Assembly (NCBI GenBank): GCA_030751555.1
Contig: JASMFX010000159.1
Location: 1 to 7,476 of the forward strand
Length of the DNA stretch: 7,476 nt
Direction of reading: 5' to 3'
DNA from: Candidatus Woesearchaeota archaeon
GTDB lineage: Archaea; Nanoarchaeota; Nanoarchaeia; Woesearchaeales; CALCXY01
The notes under the pieces were generated by a model. That model did no database searches, was not told where the DNA came from, and saw nothing but the letters and a program-made list of their open reading frames with translations. A program made the position numbers and the translations under genes. Positions 1 through 5,910 of the stretch are shown in pieces (the first letter of the stretch is position 1; each line of letters starts with the position of its first letter).

Positions 1-2184
1 ATTGTAAACGTGAGCGATGACTTGGTTCAAGTTGAACTATTCTGTGATGGTGATGATGGAGACCAACCGTATAATTTTAGCATTGACTTTGGAGATGGAA
101 GCAATGTTTCAATCCCAGGCAATAACTCAGATGATGTCACAGTATTCCACAATTATACAATCGGTTTATTCTACTCAAACTGCACTATCCATGATGCAGA
201 TGGAGATGTAAATATATCTGAAACTATTATGATCAATACCTCTAAACCGGATTTTACTCCAGGATTTACAGTTGATCTCAGTCTTGACTCACTAACTGAA
301 TTAAATGCAAGTAACATTGCAACTGCTAATTTTACATGTGATGTGAATGGAGGAAGCTCACCTTACAGTTATGGTCTTAACCCAGGAGATGGATCTGGAA
401 TTGGAGGAATCCCTCCAACAACTCAAGACACAATAAGCTTTAGTCATGATTATTCAATAGGTCTGTTTACTGCTAATTGCACTGTAATAGATAATAACTC
501 AGTCATGAATATATCAAATAATGTCATTATAAACATCTCACAACCCCCTCCACCAGGTTTAATAGCAAGTCTAGCAATCGACAGCATCCAAGAGACTCAA
601 AACAGCACATTTATTGTTAATAGCACTTGCAGTGTAACTGGTGGAACCCCCTTATTCAGTTATGGCTTTGATCCAGGAGATAATTCAGGAATAGCAGGCA
701 TTCCACCCTCTAGCTCAACCTCTGCAGCTTTTTCACATGAATATGCAGAAGGCCTCTACACCACAAACTGCTCAGTAACTGATGGCAATAGTATTACAAA
801 CAGATCTGCTAATATCCTACTCAACCTCACACCTACACCAATACCCGCAATAAGAGTAGCCACACTTACAGCTAATGTAACCCATGGAGATGCACCTCTA
901 TCAGTAGGATTTAATTGTTCATTAGAAAATGTTACAATTCCTGTTCAATACGGAATGAATTTTGGAGATGGATTAGTTATCGTGTCTCCATTTAGTATAA
1001 ATAATCTATCAAGACTATTCAATCATACCTATGAGACAGGTTTCTTTAATGCACAATGCGCTGCATTAGACGATGATGGAGTACAAGTGTATTCAAACTT
1101 TATCAACATAACAGTCACTAAACCTCAAAATAATGCTCCAATCATTAATTCATTTTTCCCTTCAGACACAACACCAACAATTGCTGAAAGCACTAGCCAA
1201 CTCTTTAACATAAGCGCATCTGATCCAGATCTAGATAATCTAAGCATAAACTTCTTTGTAGATAACGCATTAGTAAACAGCCCAACGAGCTCATTTATTT
1301 TCAACGCACCAGATGTTAATGAAAGCGAGATATATTTTATCAGAGCAGAGGTTTCAGATGGCAATCTTAGCGTAACACAATACTGGAACCTAACAGTAAC
1401 TCCAGTCCCTATTTCAGATGTTCTCGATGGGAACACAACAAACTTCTCAGAACTACCAGATATTGAGAGGGCAGATAATGTTACTCTAGAAAATCAAGTC
1501 TCTGGAAGAATCAACTTTTTAGAGACATTGAATCTTTCACAGGTTGGAGATCTGGATAACAGCGTTGTCATATCCAATAACCTAGTTTCCATAAATTCAG
1601 ATGCCTTGCCCCAACTAAATAGATCAGCAAGAATAACACTAAGAGGACTTTCCTATACAACAACCCCAGTAATCTTCTTTAATGAAGGTTTTACAACCAA
1701 TCCAAATGAAGTTAACACACCATGTGATTTTTGTACCTTAATCTCATTTACACCATTCCCAACAACAGATGGGGAAGTTATTTTTGAAGTAGAACATTTT
1801 TCAAGCTTTGCAGTTGGACAAAACCAAAGTACACCAACTCCAGCAGAACCAGTTATCAAAAAGACAAAAAAAGATGAGTTCAAAATCGAGAGACTTAGAC
1901 TGAGTAATGAAGTCCTCCAACCAGGAGACACCTTAGTAACTGCAACAAACATTAAGAATGTGGGAGACAAAAGCACAAAGACAGGAAAAGTCACAGTTGT
2001 AATTCCTGAACTAGGTTTAAGAAAAAGAATTGGCCCTTTCAAGGTAGGAAAAGACGATGATATTCTGAAACAAGTAGCACTTGAACTCCCTAAAGATACT
2101 CCACCAGGAGAATATGTAGTTAGGATAACTGTTAGCTCCCAAAAAGAAAGAAGAGTAAAACATAGGTTTATTAGAGTAGATTAA
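1..2184 (+). CDS. Large secreted surface protein with PKD-like repeats, 5' end outside window
   Basis: The frame is open from base 1, so the GTG at 10 is probably an internal valine and the true start lies upstream. Numbering residues from that GTG, four PKD-like repeats occupy about 1-78, 84-178, 182-275 and 276-372. Each has a GDG/GDN turn (FGDGS, PGDGS, PGDNS, FGDGL), an H-x-Y-x3-G-x-[FY] strand and two cysteines 46-47 residues apart. An Ig/cadherin-like module (about 374-465, with ASDPDLDNLS and VSDGNLS) follows. Next is a module (about 466-603) with a CxxC (C572, C575) and an HFSSFAV motif (H596), a combination I associate with DPANN surface proteins. The last 107 residues (618-724) form an Ig/CARDB-like domain after a lysine-rich linker. 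About 35 N-x-S/T sequons by hand count indicate an extracellular, glycosylated protein. There is no C-terminal membrane helix, so any anchor is N-terminal or through another protein. The likely role is structural or adhesive at the cell surface; no catalytic motif is seen. Confidence 0.85.
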   Translation: MVNVSDDLVQVELFCDGDDGDQPYNFSIDFGDGSNVSIPGNNSDDVTVFHNYTIGLFYSNCTIHDADGDVNISETIMINTSKPDFTPGFTVDLSLDSLTELNASNIATANFTCDVNGGSSPYSYGLNPGDGSGIGGIPPTTQDTISFSHDYSIGLFTANCTVIDNNSVMNISNNVIINISQPPPPGLIASLAIDSIQETQNSTFIVNSTCSVTGGTPLFSYGFDPGDNSGIAGIPPSSSTSAAFSHEYAEGLYTTNCSVTDGNSITNRSANILLNLTPTPIPAIRVATLTANVTHGDAPLSVGFNCSLENVTIPVQYGMNFGDGLVIVSPFSINNLSRLFNHTYETGFFNAQCAALDDDGVQVYSNFINITVTKPQNNAPIINSFFPSDTTPTIAESTSQLFNISASDPDLDNLSINFFVDNALVNSPTSSFIFNAPDVNESEIYFIRAEVSDGNLSVTQYWNLTVTPVPISDVLDGNTTNFSELPDIERADNVTLENQVSGRINFLETLNLSQVGDLDNSVVISNNLVSINSDALPQLNRSARITLRGLSYTTTPVIFFNEGFTTNPNEVNTPCDFCTLISFTPFPTTDGEVIFEVEHFSSFAVGQNQSTPTPAEPVIKKTKKDEFKIERLRLSNEVLQPGDTLVTATNIKNVGDKSTKTGKVTVVIPELGLRKRIGPFKVGKDDDILKQVALELPKDTPPGEYVVRITVSSQKERRVKHRFIRVD

Positions 2185-2252
2185 ATTCTTTATATTGTGA
2201 TATGGTATTCAGGATATAGACGTTTCCTTTCTATCTTTGCACCACAATAATA

Positions 2253-2260
2253 TTTATATA
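2253..2260 (+). promoter_or_regulatory. TATA box of the anchored Ig-like gene
   Basis: TTTATATA is centred about 26 bases before the ATG at 2282, which places transcription initiation at or next to the start codon. There is no Shine-Dalgarno sequence between box and start, so a leaderless mRNA is expected. The preceding gap (2185-2252) holds only a pyrimidine-rich stretch (about 2222-2239) that might help terminate the upstream gene; no hairpin is evident. Confidence 0.7.
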
Positions 2261-2281
2261 CTTAGCTCCTTGTAAAATACC

Positions 2282-2668
2282 ATGAAAAAGAGGCAAAAAA
2301 GGGGTGATAGATACCTCTACTTTCTTCTCTATTCAATGTTTATATTTGTAATTCTCATAGGCAACCTTAATCCTCTGCGTAGCATTCAATTCGAAGATGC
2401 TACCCCTGGACAAGACTTAGAAGTGAGAGTAAGTATTGTAAACGAACTAGGAAGAGACCTGGAAAATGTAAGATTAAGAGCAATGGGTTTAGACATTGAC
2501 ACCTTTGATGCAAGAGGGACCATAGATATAGATGGCAAAGACTCTACTACGAAATATATCTATCTTCCAATTCCAAAGTATACAGCACCAGGAGACTATT
2601 ATGTAAAGTTTACCCTAAGCCACAAAGACTTTAGAAGGGTAAAGTATCGAGAGATTAGGGTAGTTTAA
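2282..2668 (+). CDS. Small membrane-anchored Ig/CARDB-like protein, paralogue of the upstream C-terminal domain
   Basis: The 128-residue protein has a basic N-terminus (MKKRQKRGDR), one hydrophobic segment at about 11-28 and a beta-rich domain at about 30-128, so it is probably a signal-anchored protein with its domain outside the cell. The domain aligns from end to end with the final 107 residues of the upstream surface protein: TPGQDLEVRVSI matches QPGDTLVTATNI, PGDYYVKFTLS matches PGEYVVRITVS, and RRVKYREIRVV matches RRVKHRFIRVD. It has no cysteine and no N-glycosylation sequon. The start is the ATG that fits the TATA spacing. The gene lies 97 bases after the surface-protein gene with its own promoter. 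A role in anchoring or assembling surface proteins is plausible but unproven; the domain is an Ig-like fold of unknown ligand. Confidence 0.8.
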   Translation: MKKRQKRGDRYLYFLLYSMFIFVILIGNLNPLRSIQFEDATPGQDLEVRVSIVNELGRDLENVRLRAMGLDIDTFDARGTIDIDGKDSTTKYIYLPIPKYTAPGDYYVKFTLSHKDFRRVKYREIRVV

Positions 2669-2677
2669 TCCATAAAC

Positions 2678-2685
2678 TAATTAAA
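2678..2685 (+). promoter_or_regulatory. Probable TATA box of trm1
   Basis: TAATTAAA is centred about 26 bases before the ATG at 2708. It is a weaker match than the other boxes here, but the spacing again predicts a leaderless transcript. The 39-base gap has no Shine-Dalgarno sequence, only a pyrimidine run just before the ATG. Confidence 0.45.
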
Positions 2686-2707
2686 CCCCTGCCAATCTTC
2701 TTCTTTT

Positions 2708-3754
2708 ATGGAAATGATTAAGGAAGGCAAAGCCACAATCAAGGCAGAAACCCCTAAAATAGTCTCAAAAGAGATGGGAGTTTTCTACAATCCTGTCATG
2801 AAGTTTAATAGAGGCACCTCTATCCTGCTCCTAAACACTCTGGAAAAGAAAAACATGAAAATATGCTTGCCTTTAGCAGCATCAGGCATAAGAGGGGCAA
2901 GATTTGCTCTGGAACTGCCAAAAAACAAGATCAAATCTATCGACATGAATGACCTCAATCCAAAAGCCTGCTCAATGATGAAGAAAAATCTTAAACAAAG
3001 CAAGGTTTCTCAAAAAAAAGTAAAGATCACTAACGAGGAAGCCAATAAATTCCTCATGCAAGGCAATTGCTATGATTATATTGACATTGATCCCTTTGGC
3101 TCTCCAAACTATTTTCTAGATGCAGCAATAAAGCGACTCTTTCGTTATGGAGTATTAGCAGTTACAGCGACAGATACAAGCTGCTTAGCTGGATCTTTTC
3201 CTAAACCCTGCTTGAGGAAGTATTGGGCTACCCCAAAAAGAGATCACAACATGCATGAAACAGGTTTGAGAATCCTGATTAGAAAATGCCAACTCGTTGC
3301 TGCACAATACGACAAAGCATTGACACCTATCTTCAGCTTTTACAAAGATCATTATTACCGAATCTTCTTTACAATGGATAAAGGAAAGGAAAGAACAGAT
3401 AAGATCATAAACCAGCATGGCATGTTCAATGAAGCTGGGCCTTTATGGCTAGGCAGATTATGGGATCCTAAGCTTGTTGCTAAGATGTGTAAGGAAAACA
3501 AGGAAGAGGAAAATCAAGCATTTCTAGATATTCTTAAGAAAGAATCAGTCATACCGATCGTAGGCACCGCTAAGATTCACAGTATTGCAGAGAAGAATAA
3601 ATTAAAGCGTGTCCCAAAAACAGAACCATTGCTAAAAGCTGTTAAAGCAAAAGGGAAAAAAGCCACTGTCAGCCACTTTGATAACCTGGCTATACGTACA
3701 AATCTTCATCTAAAAGCCTTTGAAACGCTTTGTAAAAAACAGAGTTCTAAGTAA
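2708..3754 (+). CDS. trm1: tRNA (guanine(26)-N2)-dimethyltransferase Trm1
   Basis: Trm1 uses two molecules of S-adenosylmethionine to convert G26 of tRNA to N2,N2-dimethylguanosine, which prevents misfolding at the D-arm/anticodon junction. Family hallmarks in the 348 residues are REGKA-like KEGKATI (5-11), VFYNPVM..NR (25-35), the SAM-binding ASGIRGARFALE (58-69), the acidic strand end D79 with N81/D82 and NP (84-85), and the catalytic-loop motif DIDPFGSP (126-133). These are followed by ATDTSCLAGSFPKPCLRKY and HETGLRILIRK. The C-terminal part from about residue 220 fits the tRNA-binding domain. Archaeal Trm1 is commonly around 380 residues, so this copy is slightly short but complete. The ATG at 2708 suits the promoter; a second ATG two codons later (2714) cannot be excluded. 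It is a soluble cytoplasmic enzyme with no functional link to the flanking surface genes. Confidence 0.95.
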   Translation: MEMIKEGKATIKAETPKIVSKEMGVFYNPVMKFNRGTSILLLNTLEKKNMKICLPLAASGIRGARFALELPKNKIKSIDMNDLNPKACSMMKKNLKQSKVSQKKVKITNEEANKFLMQGNCYDYIDIDPFGSPNYFLDAAIKRLFRYGVLAVTATDTSCLAGSFPKPCLRKYWATPKRDHNMHETGLRILIRKCQLVAAQYDKALTPIFSFYKDHYYRIFFTMDKGKERTDKIINQHGMFNEAGPLWLGRLWDPKLVAKMCKENKEEENQAFLDILKKESVIPIVGTAKIHSIAEKNKLKRVPKTEPLLKAVKAKGKKATVSHFDNLAIRTNLHLKAFETLCKKQSSK

Positions 3755-3757
3755 AGA

Positions 3758-3766
3758 TTTATAAAT
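3758..3766 (+). promoter_or_regulatory. TATA box of the interrupted membrane-protein gene
   Basis: TTTATAAAT lies just after the trm1 stop codon and predicts initiation near 3788. That leaves either a leader of about 18 bases to the ATG at 3806, or a leaderless TTG start at 3785 with slightly short spacing (about 23 bases from the box centre). No convincing Shine-Dalgarno sequence precedes either start. Confidence 0.6.
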
Positions 3767-3805
3767 AAACCAGAGTTTTCGTACTTGAAGAGTGTTGAAT
3801 TCAAA

Positions 3806-4558
3806 ATGTCAAGAAAAAATAAACAGGAACGTTGGAAACAAAAAGAAAAAACGCCAAGATTACCTCGATGGCCACTTTATCTCTTAGCTCCAGCATTAGG
3901 ATTTGCTATCTTACACTCAGCCTTAACCAGGAATAGTGAAGATATAATAATCCCTGCTACAACAACTACGATTCCTCAGATTATTGATCATAATCCAGAA
4001 AATCCTCCCGAGAAAGATCCCTGGAGTTTTTTGCAAGAACCAATCTCATATAAAGCAACAAGTGAAAAAGAAATCCTTGATAATCTTGTTCCTGTAGGTC
4101 CCATAGGGAGTATCGAAAGAGGGTCTACGTCTTACTTGAAGCTAAGGACAACAATTTGGCCAGAAGTGGCAAGACACATTAGAGAAGGAAACCTAAAATC
4201 TGGCAAGATGGATATGACCGCAACTTTTCAGCACTACGTAATACCCAGTGACTTGAGAAAAGCTAAAGCAACGATTGAATATTCCAAACTCGCAGAATCC
4301 TTCATGTATGAGCAATTGCCAGGACTTGATAAATTCAATATTAAGTGGACGACAGTTGGAGGAGATGAGACAGAGAATTATACAAAGGATTTTCATAGTC
4401 GTGCCTTCATTGGAGAAGGAATTGTAACACTAAAACTGGCTACAGTATTTAATATAGATGAACCAGGGAATACACAAGAAATACCTGTAAGTAGTTGTTC
4501 AACAGGAGCAAGGAGTGATACCAGGATCCATAAAGGAGCAGAAGATTACGACTTTTGA
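3806..4558 (+). CDS. Membrane-anchored protein of unknown function, N-terminal part ending at an in-frame TGA
   Basis: From the ATG this is 250 residues; an in-frame TTG at 3785 would add seven. A strongly basic N-terminus (residues 1-21) precedes one hydrophobic helix (about 22-41, WPLYLLAPALGFAILHSALT), then a Thr/Pro-rich linker (ATTTTIP) and a mixed alpha/beta region, as expected for a signal-anchored protein with an exposed domain. I do not recognise the family and see no metal-binding HExxH or other catalytic motif. The frame stops at TGA 4556-4558 after AEDYDF, yet continues open and protein-like in the same frame to 4930, so the product is probably the front two-thirds of a protein of about 374 residues. 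The natural C-terminus of such a protein would not be expected here. It could be a pseudogene, an assembly error at one base, a read-through gene, or two genes split by an old mutation. Confidence 0.7.
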   Translation: MSRKNKQERWKQKEKTPRLPRWPLYLLAPALGFAILHSALTRNSEDIIIPATTTTIPQIIDHNPENPPEKDPWSFLQEPISYKATSEKEILDNLVPVGPIGSIERGSTSYLKLRTTIWPEVARHIREGNLKSGKMDMTATFQHYVIPSDLRKAKATIEYSKLAESFMYEQLPGLDKFNIKWTTVGGDETENYTKDFHSRAFIGEGIVTLKLATVFNIDEPGNTQEIPVSSCSTGARSDTRIHKGAEDYDF

Positions 4559-4930
4559 TATCTGTTTATACCCACAAATCGAATAGCAGTTGTTGCCCCA
4601 TTCTCAGAGATCATCCCACTCACCTTGAGAAAAAAATTACGAAGTTATCATGAAAGGTATGGGACATCTACACTAAAGGAGTCTTTAGAAGCATCAAGTG
4701 AAGCCTTGAGTCAAGCATTAGGAAAACAATATGTATCTCAAGTGGGTGTTCCGAATGGATTAGAACATGTACTGTACGCAAGAAAACTGCTCGAGGCTGA
4801 CAAATACAAATGGGTAGCAAATGCAGAACTATGGCATAAAGATCAAAATCTAAACCAACGATTAATCCAATTTTATGAGGATCCAGTGCAATCTATGAGA
4901 GAAATCAAAGAATTGGCACCATCCCATTGA
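4559..4930 (+). pseudogene. Distal part of the interrupted membrane protein (same frame, after TGA)
   Basis: The frame used by the upstream gene stays open for 123 codons after its TGA and ends at TGA 4928-4930. The first codons already read like protein (YLFIPTNRIAVVAPFSEIIP), although no start codon precedes them. The only reasonable independent start is TTG at 4625, which has no Shine-Dalgarno sequence, no correctly spaced TATA box and no in-frame ATG or GTG nearby, giving a 101-residue product. The rest is mainly helical and charged (for example ESLEASSEALSQALGKQY and LYARKLLEADKYKW), with no cysteine and no motif I can name. The absence of a gap and the shared frame make one ancestral gene much more likely than two genes. 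Whether the half is expressed through read-through, reinitiation or not at all cannot be told from sequence. Confidence 0.65.
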
Positions 4931-4979
4931 AAAGATACTACCTAAATAATGCTCATAATCCCTCTCTCAGGAAGAAACA

Positions 4980-4987
4980 TTTATATA
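4980..4987 (+). promoter_or_regulatory. TATA box of the small Cys-rich secreted gene
   Basis: TTTATATA predicts initiation near 5010, giving a short leader of about 24 bases that carries the Shine-Dalgarno sequence before the GTG at 5034. The rest of the 4931-5033 gap shows no hairpin or other gene. Confidence 0.7.
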
Positions 4988-5022
4988 TCCTTAAAACCAA
5001 TAGACTAAAATCACAATAATAT

Positions 5023-5028
5023 GAGGTG
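5023..5028 (+). promoter_or_regulatory. Shine-Dalgarno sequence deciding a GTG start
   Basis: GAGGTG is a full match to the archaeal anti-Shine-Dalgarno CACCUC and lies five bases before GTG 5034. It supports GTG as the start, and contrasts with the genes in this window that appear leaderless. Confidence 0.75.
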
Positions 5029-5033
5029 TTAAA

Positions 5034-5306
5034 GTGGAAAAAAAGCATAAAGTTGCATGGTTAGTATTCTTAATTGCATTAGCAGGCGTTTCGTTAAACG
5101 ATCAAGGAGTTATCAACATAACAGGCAATACAATAAAATGTATTGAAGGACCTTTAGATAACTACAGATGCTATCCACTTGACGCAGAGAGCCCTTACAT
5201 TCTACAAAGAGAATATCAGTATGAAAATTGTCAACATACATACTTTAACCTAGAAACTTGCAGTAATGGGGAAACCTGTAACAGAGTAACTAAACAGTGC
5301 AGCTAA
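5034..5306 (+). CDS. Small secreted or membrane-tethered cysteine-rich protein
   Basis: The 90-residue product has a basic start (MEKKHK), a hydrophobic segment at about 7-21 (VAWLVFLIALAGVSL) and a short mature part with six cysteines at 36, 46, 66, 76, 82 and 89. The last three form C-x5-C-x6-C (CSNGETCNRVTKQC). Six cysteines in about 55 exposed residues suggest three disulfides and a compact extracellular knot. An INITGN stretch follows the hydrophobic segment; I have the impression that similar ITGN/ITG stretches occur near the N-terminus of small exported DPANN proteins, but this is from memory. The GTG start is fixed by a strong Shine-Dalgarno sequence. The stop overlaps the stop of the convergent aEF-1beta gene. 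The function is unknown: binding, protection or toxin-like roles are all possible, with nothing here to choose between them. Confidence 0.7.
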   Translation: MEKKHKVAWLVFLIALAGVSLNDQGVINITGNTIKCIEGPLDNYRCYPLDAESPYILQREYQYENCQHTYFNLETCSNGETCNRVTKQCS

Positions 5307-5581
5307 CCAATTGTTCGCCTAACATCAGTTACTTCAACACTCTGAACCCCATTTACTTCTTTTATTTGTTCTTCTAGAGCATCAGTAGAACCCTTTTCTT
5401 CATCCATAACAAAGGTTATTTTCATTGCTTTGAGCCCAAAAGCCACTGGCTCTTCCTCTGTCTTAAATTCAGACTCATCGCAAAATTGCCCAATAAGCTT
5501 CTTAGCCTTTTCAGTAACCTCATTAAGATTAGTCTCAGGACTCTCAGGCATGATTTTTAGTGTTATGATAACGCTTGCCAT
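5303..5581 (-). CDS. ef1b: Translation elongation factor aEF-1beta
   Basis: aEF-1beta is the nucleotide-exchange factor that reloads aEF-1alpha with GTP after delivery of aminoacyl-tRNA. The 92-residue product has the usual archaeal length and motifs: the beta strand VIITLKIMPESPETNL (4-19), EEEPVAFGLKAMKI (42-55) and the C-terminal GVQSVEVTDVRR, typical of this single-domain ferredoxin-like fold. The frame is open for 39 codons further upstream, but those residues overlap the zinc-ribbon gene and do not resemble the family; the ATG at 5581 gives the MASVIITLK start expected. It begins one base after the zinc-ribbon stop codon, so translation of the two is probably coupled and driven by the promoter near 5783. 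Its TAG stop overlaps the TAA of the convergent secreted gene. Confidence 0.95.
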   Translation of the reverse strand: MASVIITLKIMPESPETNLNEVTEKAKKLIGQFCDESEFKTEEEPVAFGLKAMKITFVMDEEKGSTDALEEQIKEVNGVQSVEVTDVRRTIG

Positions 5582-5582
5582 T

Positions 5583-5756
5583 TTAATTAGGACCAGTAAA
5601 CCCGCATTCAGGGCATTTATATGCTGCTGCAATCTCTCTACAATGCTTGCATCGTATAATCTCAAATTTGCTGCATTTTGGACATTTAAACTTAACATTC
5701 CCTGATTGGTTTGTTATGTTTTGCCTACAAGACATACATCTAAGTTGGTTTTCCAT
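5583..5756 (-). CDS. HVO_2753-like small zinc-ribbon protein
   Basis: The 57-residue protein carries four CxxC knuckles (C7/C10, C25/C28, C36/C39, C48/C51) and ends in CPECGFTGP, the pattern of the archaeal HVO_2753-type zinc-finger family (COG2888), which binds two zinc ions and is thought to interact with RNA. Longer in-frame starts exist up to 5828, but the ATG at 5756 fits the family N-terminus and lies about 27 bases after a TATA box, predicting a leaderless mRNA. It is the first gene of a two-gene unit with aEF-1beta; as I recall, this pairing recurs in other archaea, which points to a role in translation or ribosome function. The exact function is not established. Confidence 0.9.
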   Translation of the reverse strand: MENQLRCMSCRQNITNQSGNVKFKCPKCSKFEIIRCKHCREIAAAYKCPECGFTGPN

Positions 5757-5779
5757 AAAGCTCAGAAACTTGAACCTAC

Positions 5780-5786
5780 TTAAAAA
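5780..5786 (-). promoter_or_regulatory. TATA box of the zinc-ribbon/aEF-1beta operon
   Basis: On the minus strand TTTTTAA (within AGCTTTTTAAG) is centred about 27 bases before the ATG at 5756, giving a probable leaderless transcript. No Shine-Dalgarno sequence lies between box and start. Confidence 0.6.
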
Positions 5787-5817
5787 GCTTACTGTTTTAA
5801 TATGGTTACTTTTCCTT

Positions 5818-5843
5818 CCCCACCCCAACCCAAATCACCCCCC
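5818..5843 (-). other. Candidate G-quadruplex motif between divergent promoters
   Basis: On the minus strand four guanine runs of 6, 3, 4 and 4 bases are separated by loops of 6, 2 and 1 bases, which satisfies the standard G3+N1-7 pattern (the plus strand carries the matching C-runs, an i-motif candidate). It sits in the 154-base gap between the divergent zinc-ribbon and coiled-coil genes, upstream of both TATA boxes, so neither short transcript should contain it. Such a G/C-rich block stands out in an AT-rich region. Folding and function are not shown by sequence alone. Confidence 0.6.
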
Positions 5844-5860
5844 TAAAGTTAAAACAAAAC

Positions 5861-5868
5861 TATTTAAA
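5861..5868 (+). promoter_or_regulatory. TATA box of the coiled-coil gene
   Basis: TATTTAAA predicts initiation near 5890, downstream of the in-frame ATG at 5878 and about 20 bases before the ATG at 5911. This favours the later start. Confidence 0.55.
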
Positions 5869-5892
5869 GCGATTTGAATGGAGTATCTTCTA

Positions 5893-5898
5893 GGGGGT
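5893..5898 (+). promoter_or_regulatory. Possible Shine-Dalgarno sequence of the coiled-coil gene
   Basis: GGGGGT can pair with the anti-Shine-Dalgarno through one G-U wobble, 12 bases before ATG 5911. A second weaker candidate, AAGGT at 5903-5907, lies only three bases before the start. Both support 5911 rather than 5878 as the start. Confidence 0.4.
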
Positions 5899-5910
5899 AA
5901 CAAAGGTATA

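Noticed and set aside
1..1126. CRISPR-like or DNA tandem repeat in the surface-protein gene
   Set aside because: The repetition is at protein-domain level only; the DNA of the repeats has diverged and shows no fixed repeat/spacer structure.
1125..2042. Minus-strand open frames opposite the surface-protein gene
   Set aside because: They lie wholly inside a well-supported repeat protein gene and have no recognisable domain or start signal.
4556..4558. TGA as a selenocysteine codon
   Set aside because: The context (DYDF before, YLFIP after) has no redox CxxU-type motif, the protein family is not a known selenoprotein, and archaeal selenocysteine is restricted to a few lineages. I saw no obvious SECIS-like hairpin after the gene, though I cannot fold RNA here.
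5303..5698. Longer aEF-1beta start at 5698
   Set aside because: The extra 39 codons overlap the zinc-ribbon gene and do not match the family; ATG 5581 gives the conserved N-terminus.
5583..5828. Longer zinc-ribbon start at 5828
   Set aside because: The added residues encode the G-tract region and lie upstream of the TATA box; ATG 5756 fits both the family and the promoter.
5430..5877. Plus-strand open frames across the zinc-ribbon/aEF-1beta operon
   Set aside because: They are antisense to two confidently identified genes on the minus strand and their translations look random.
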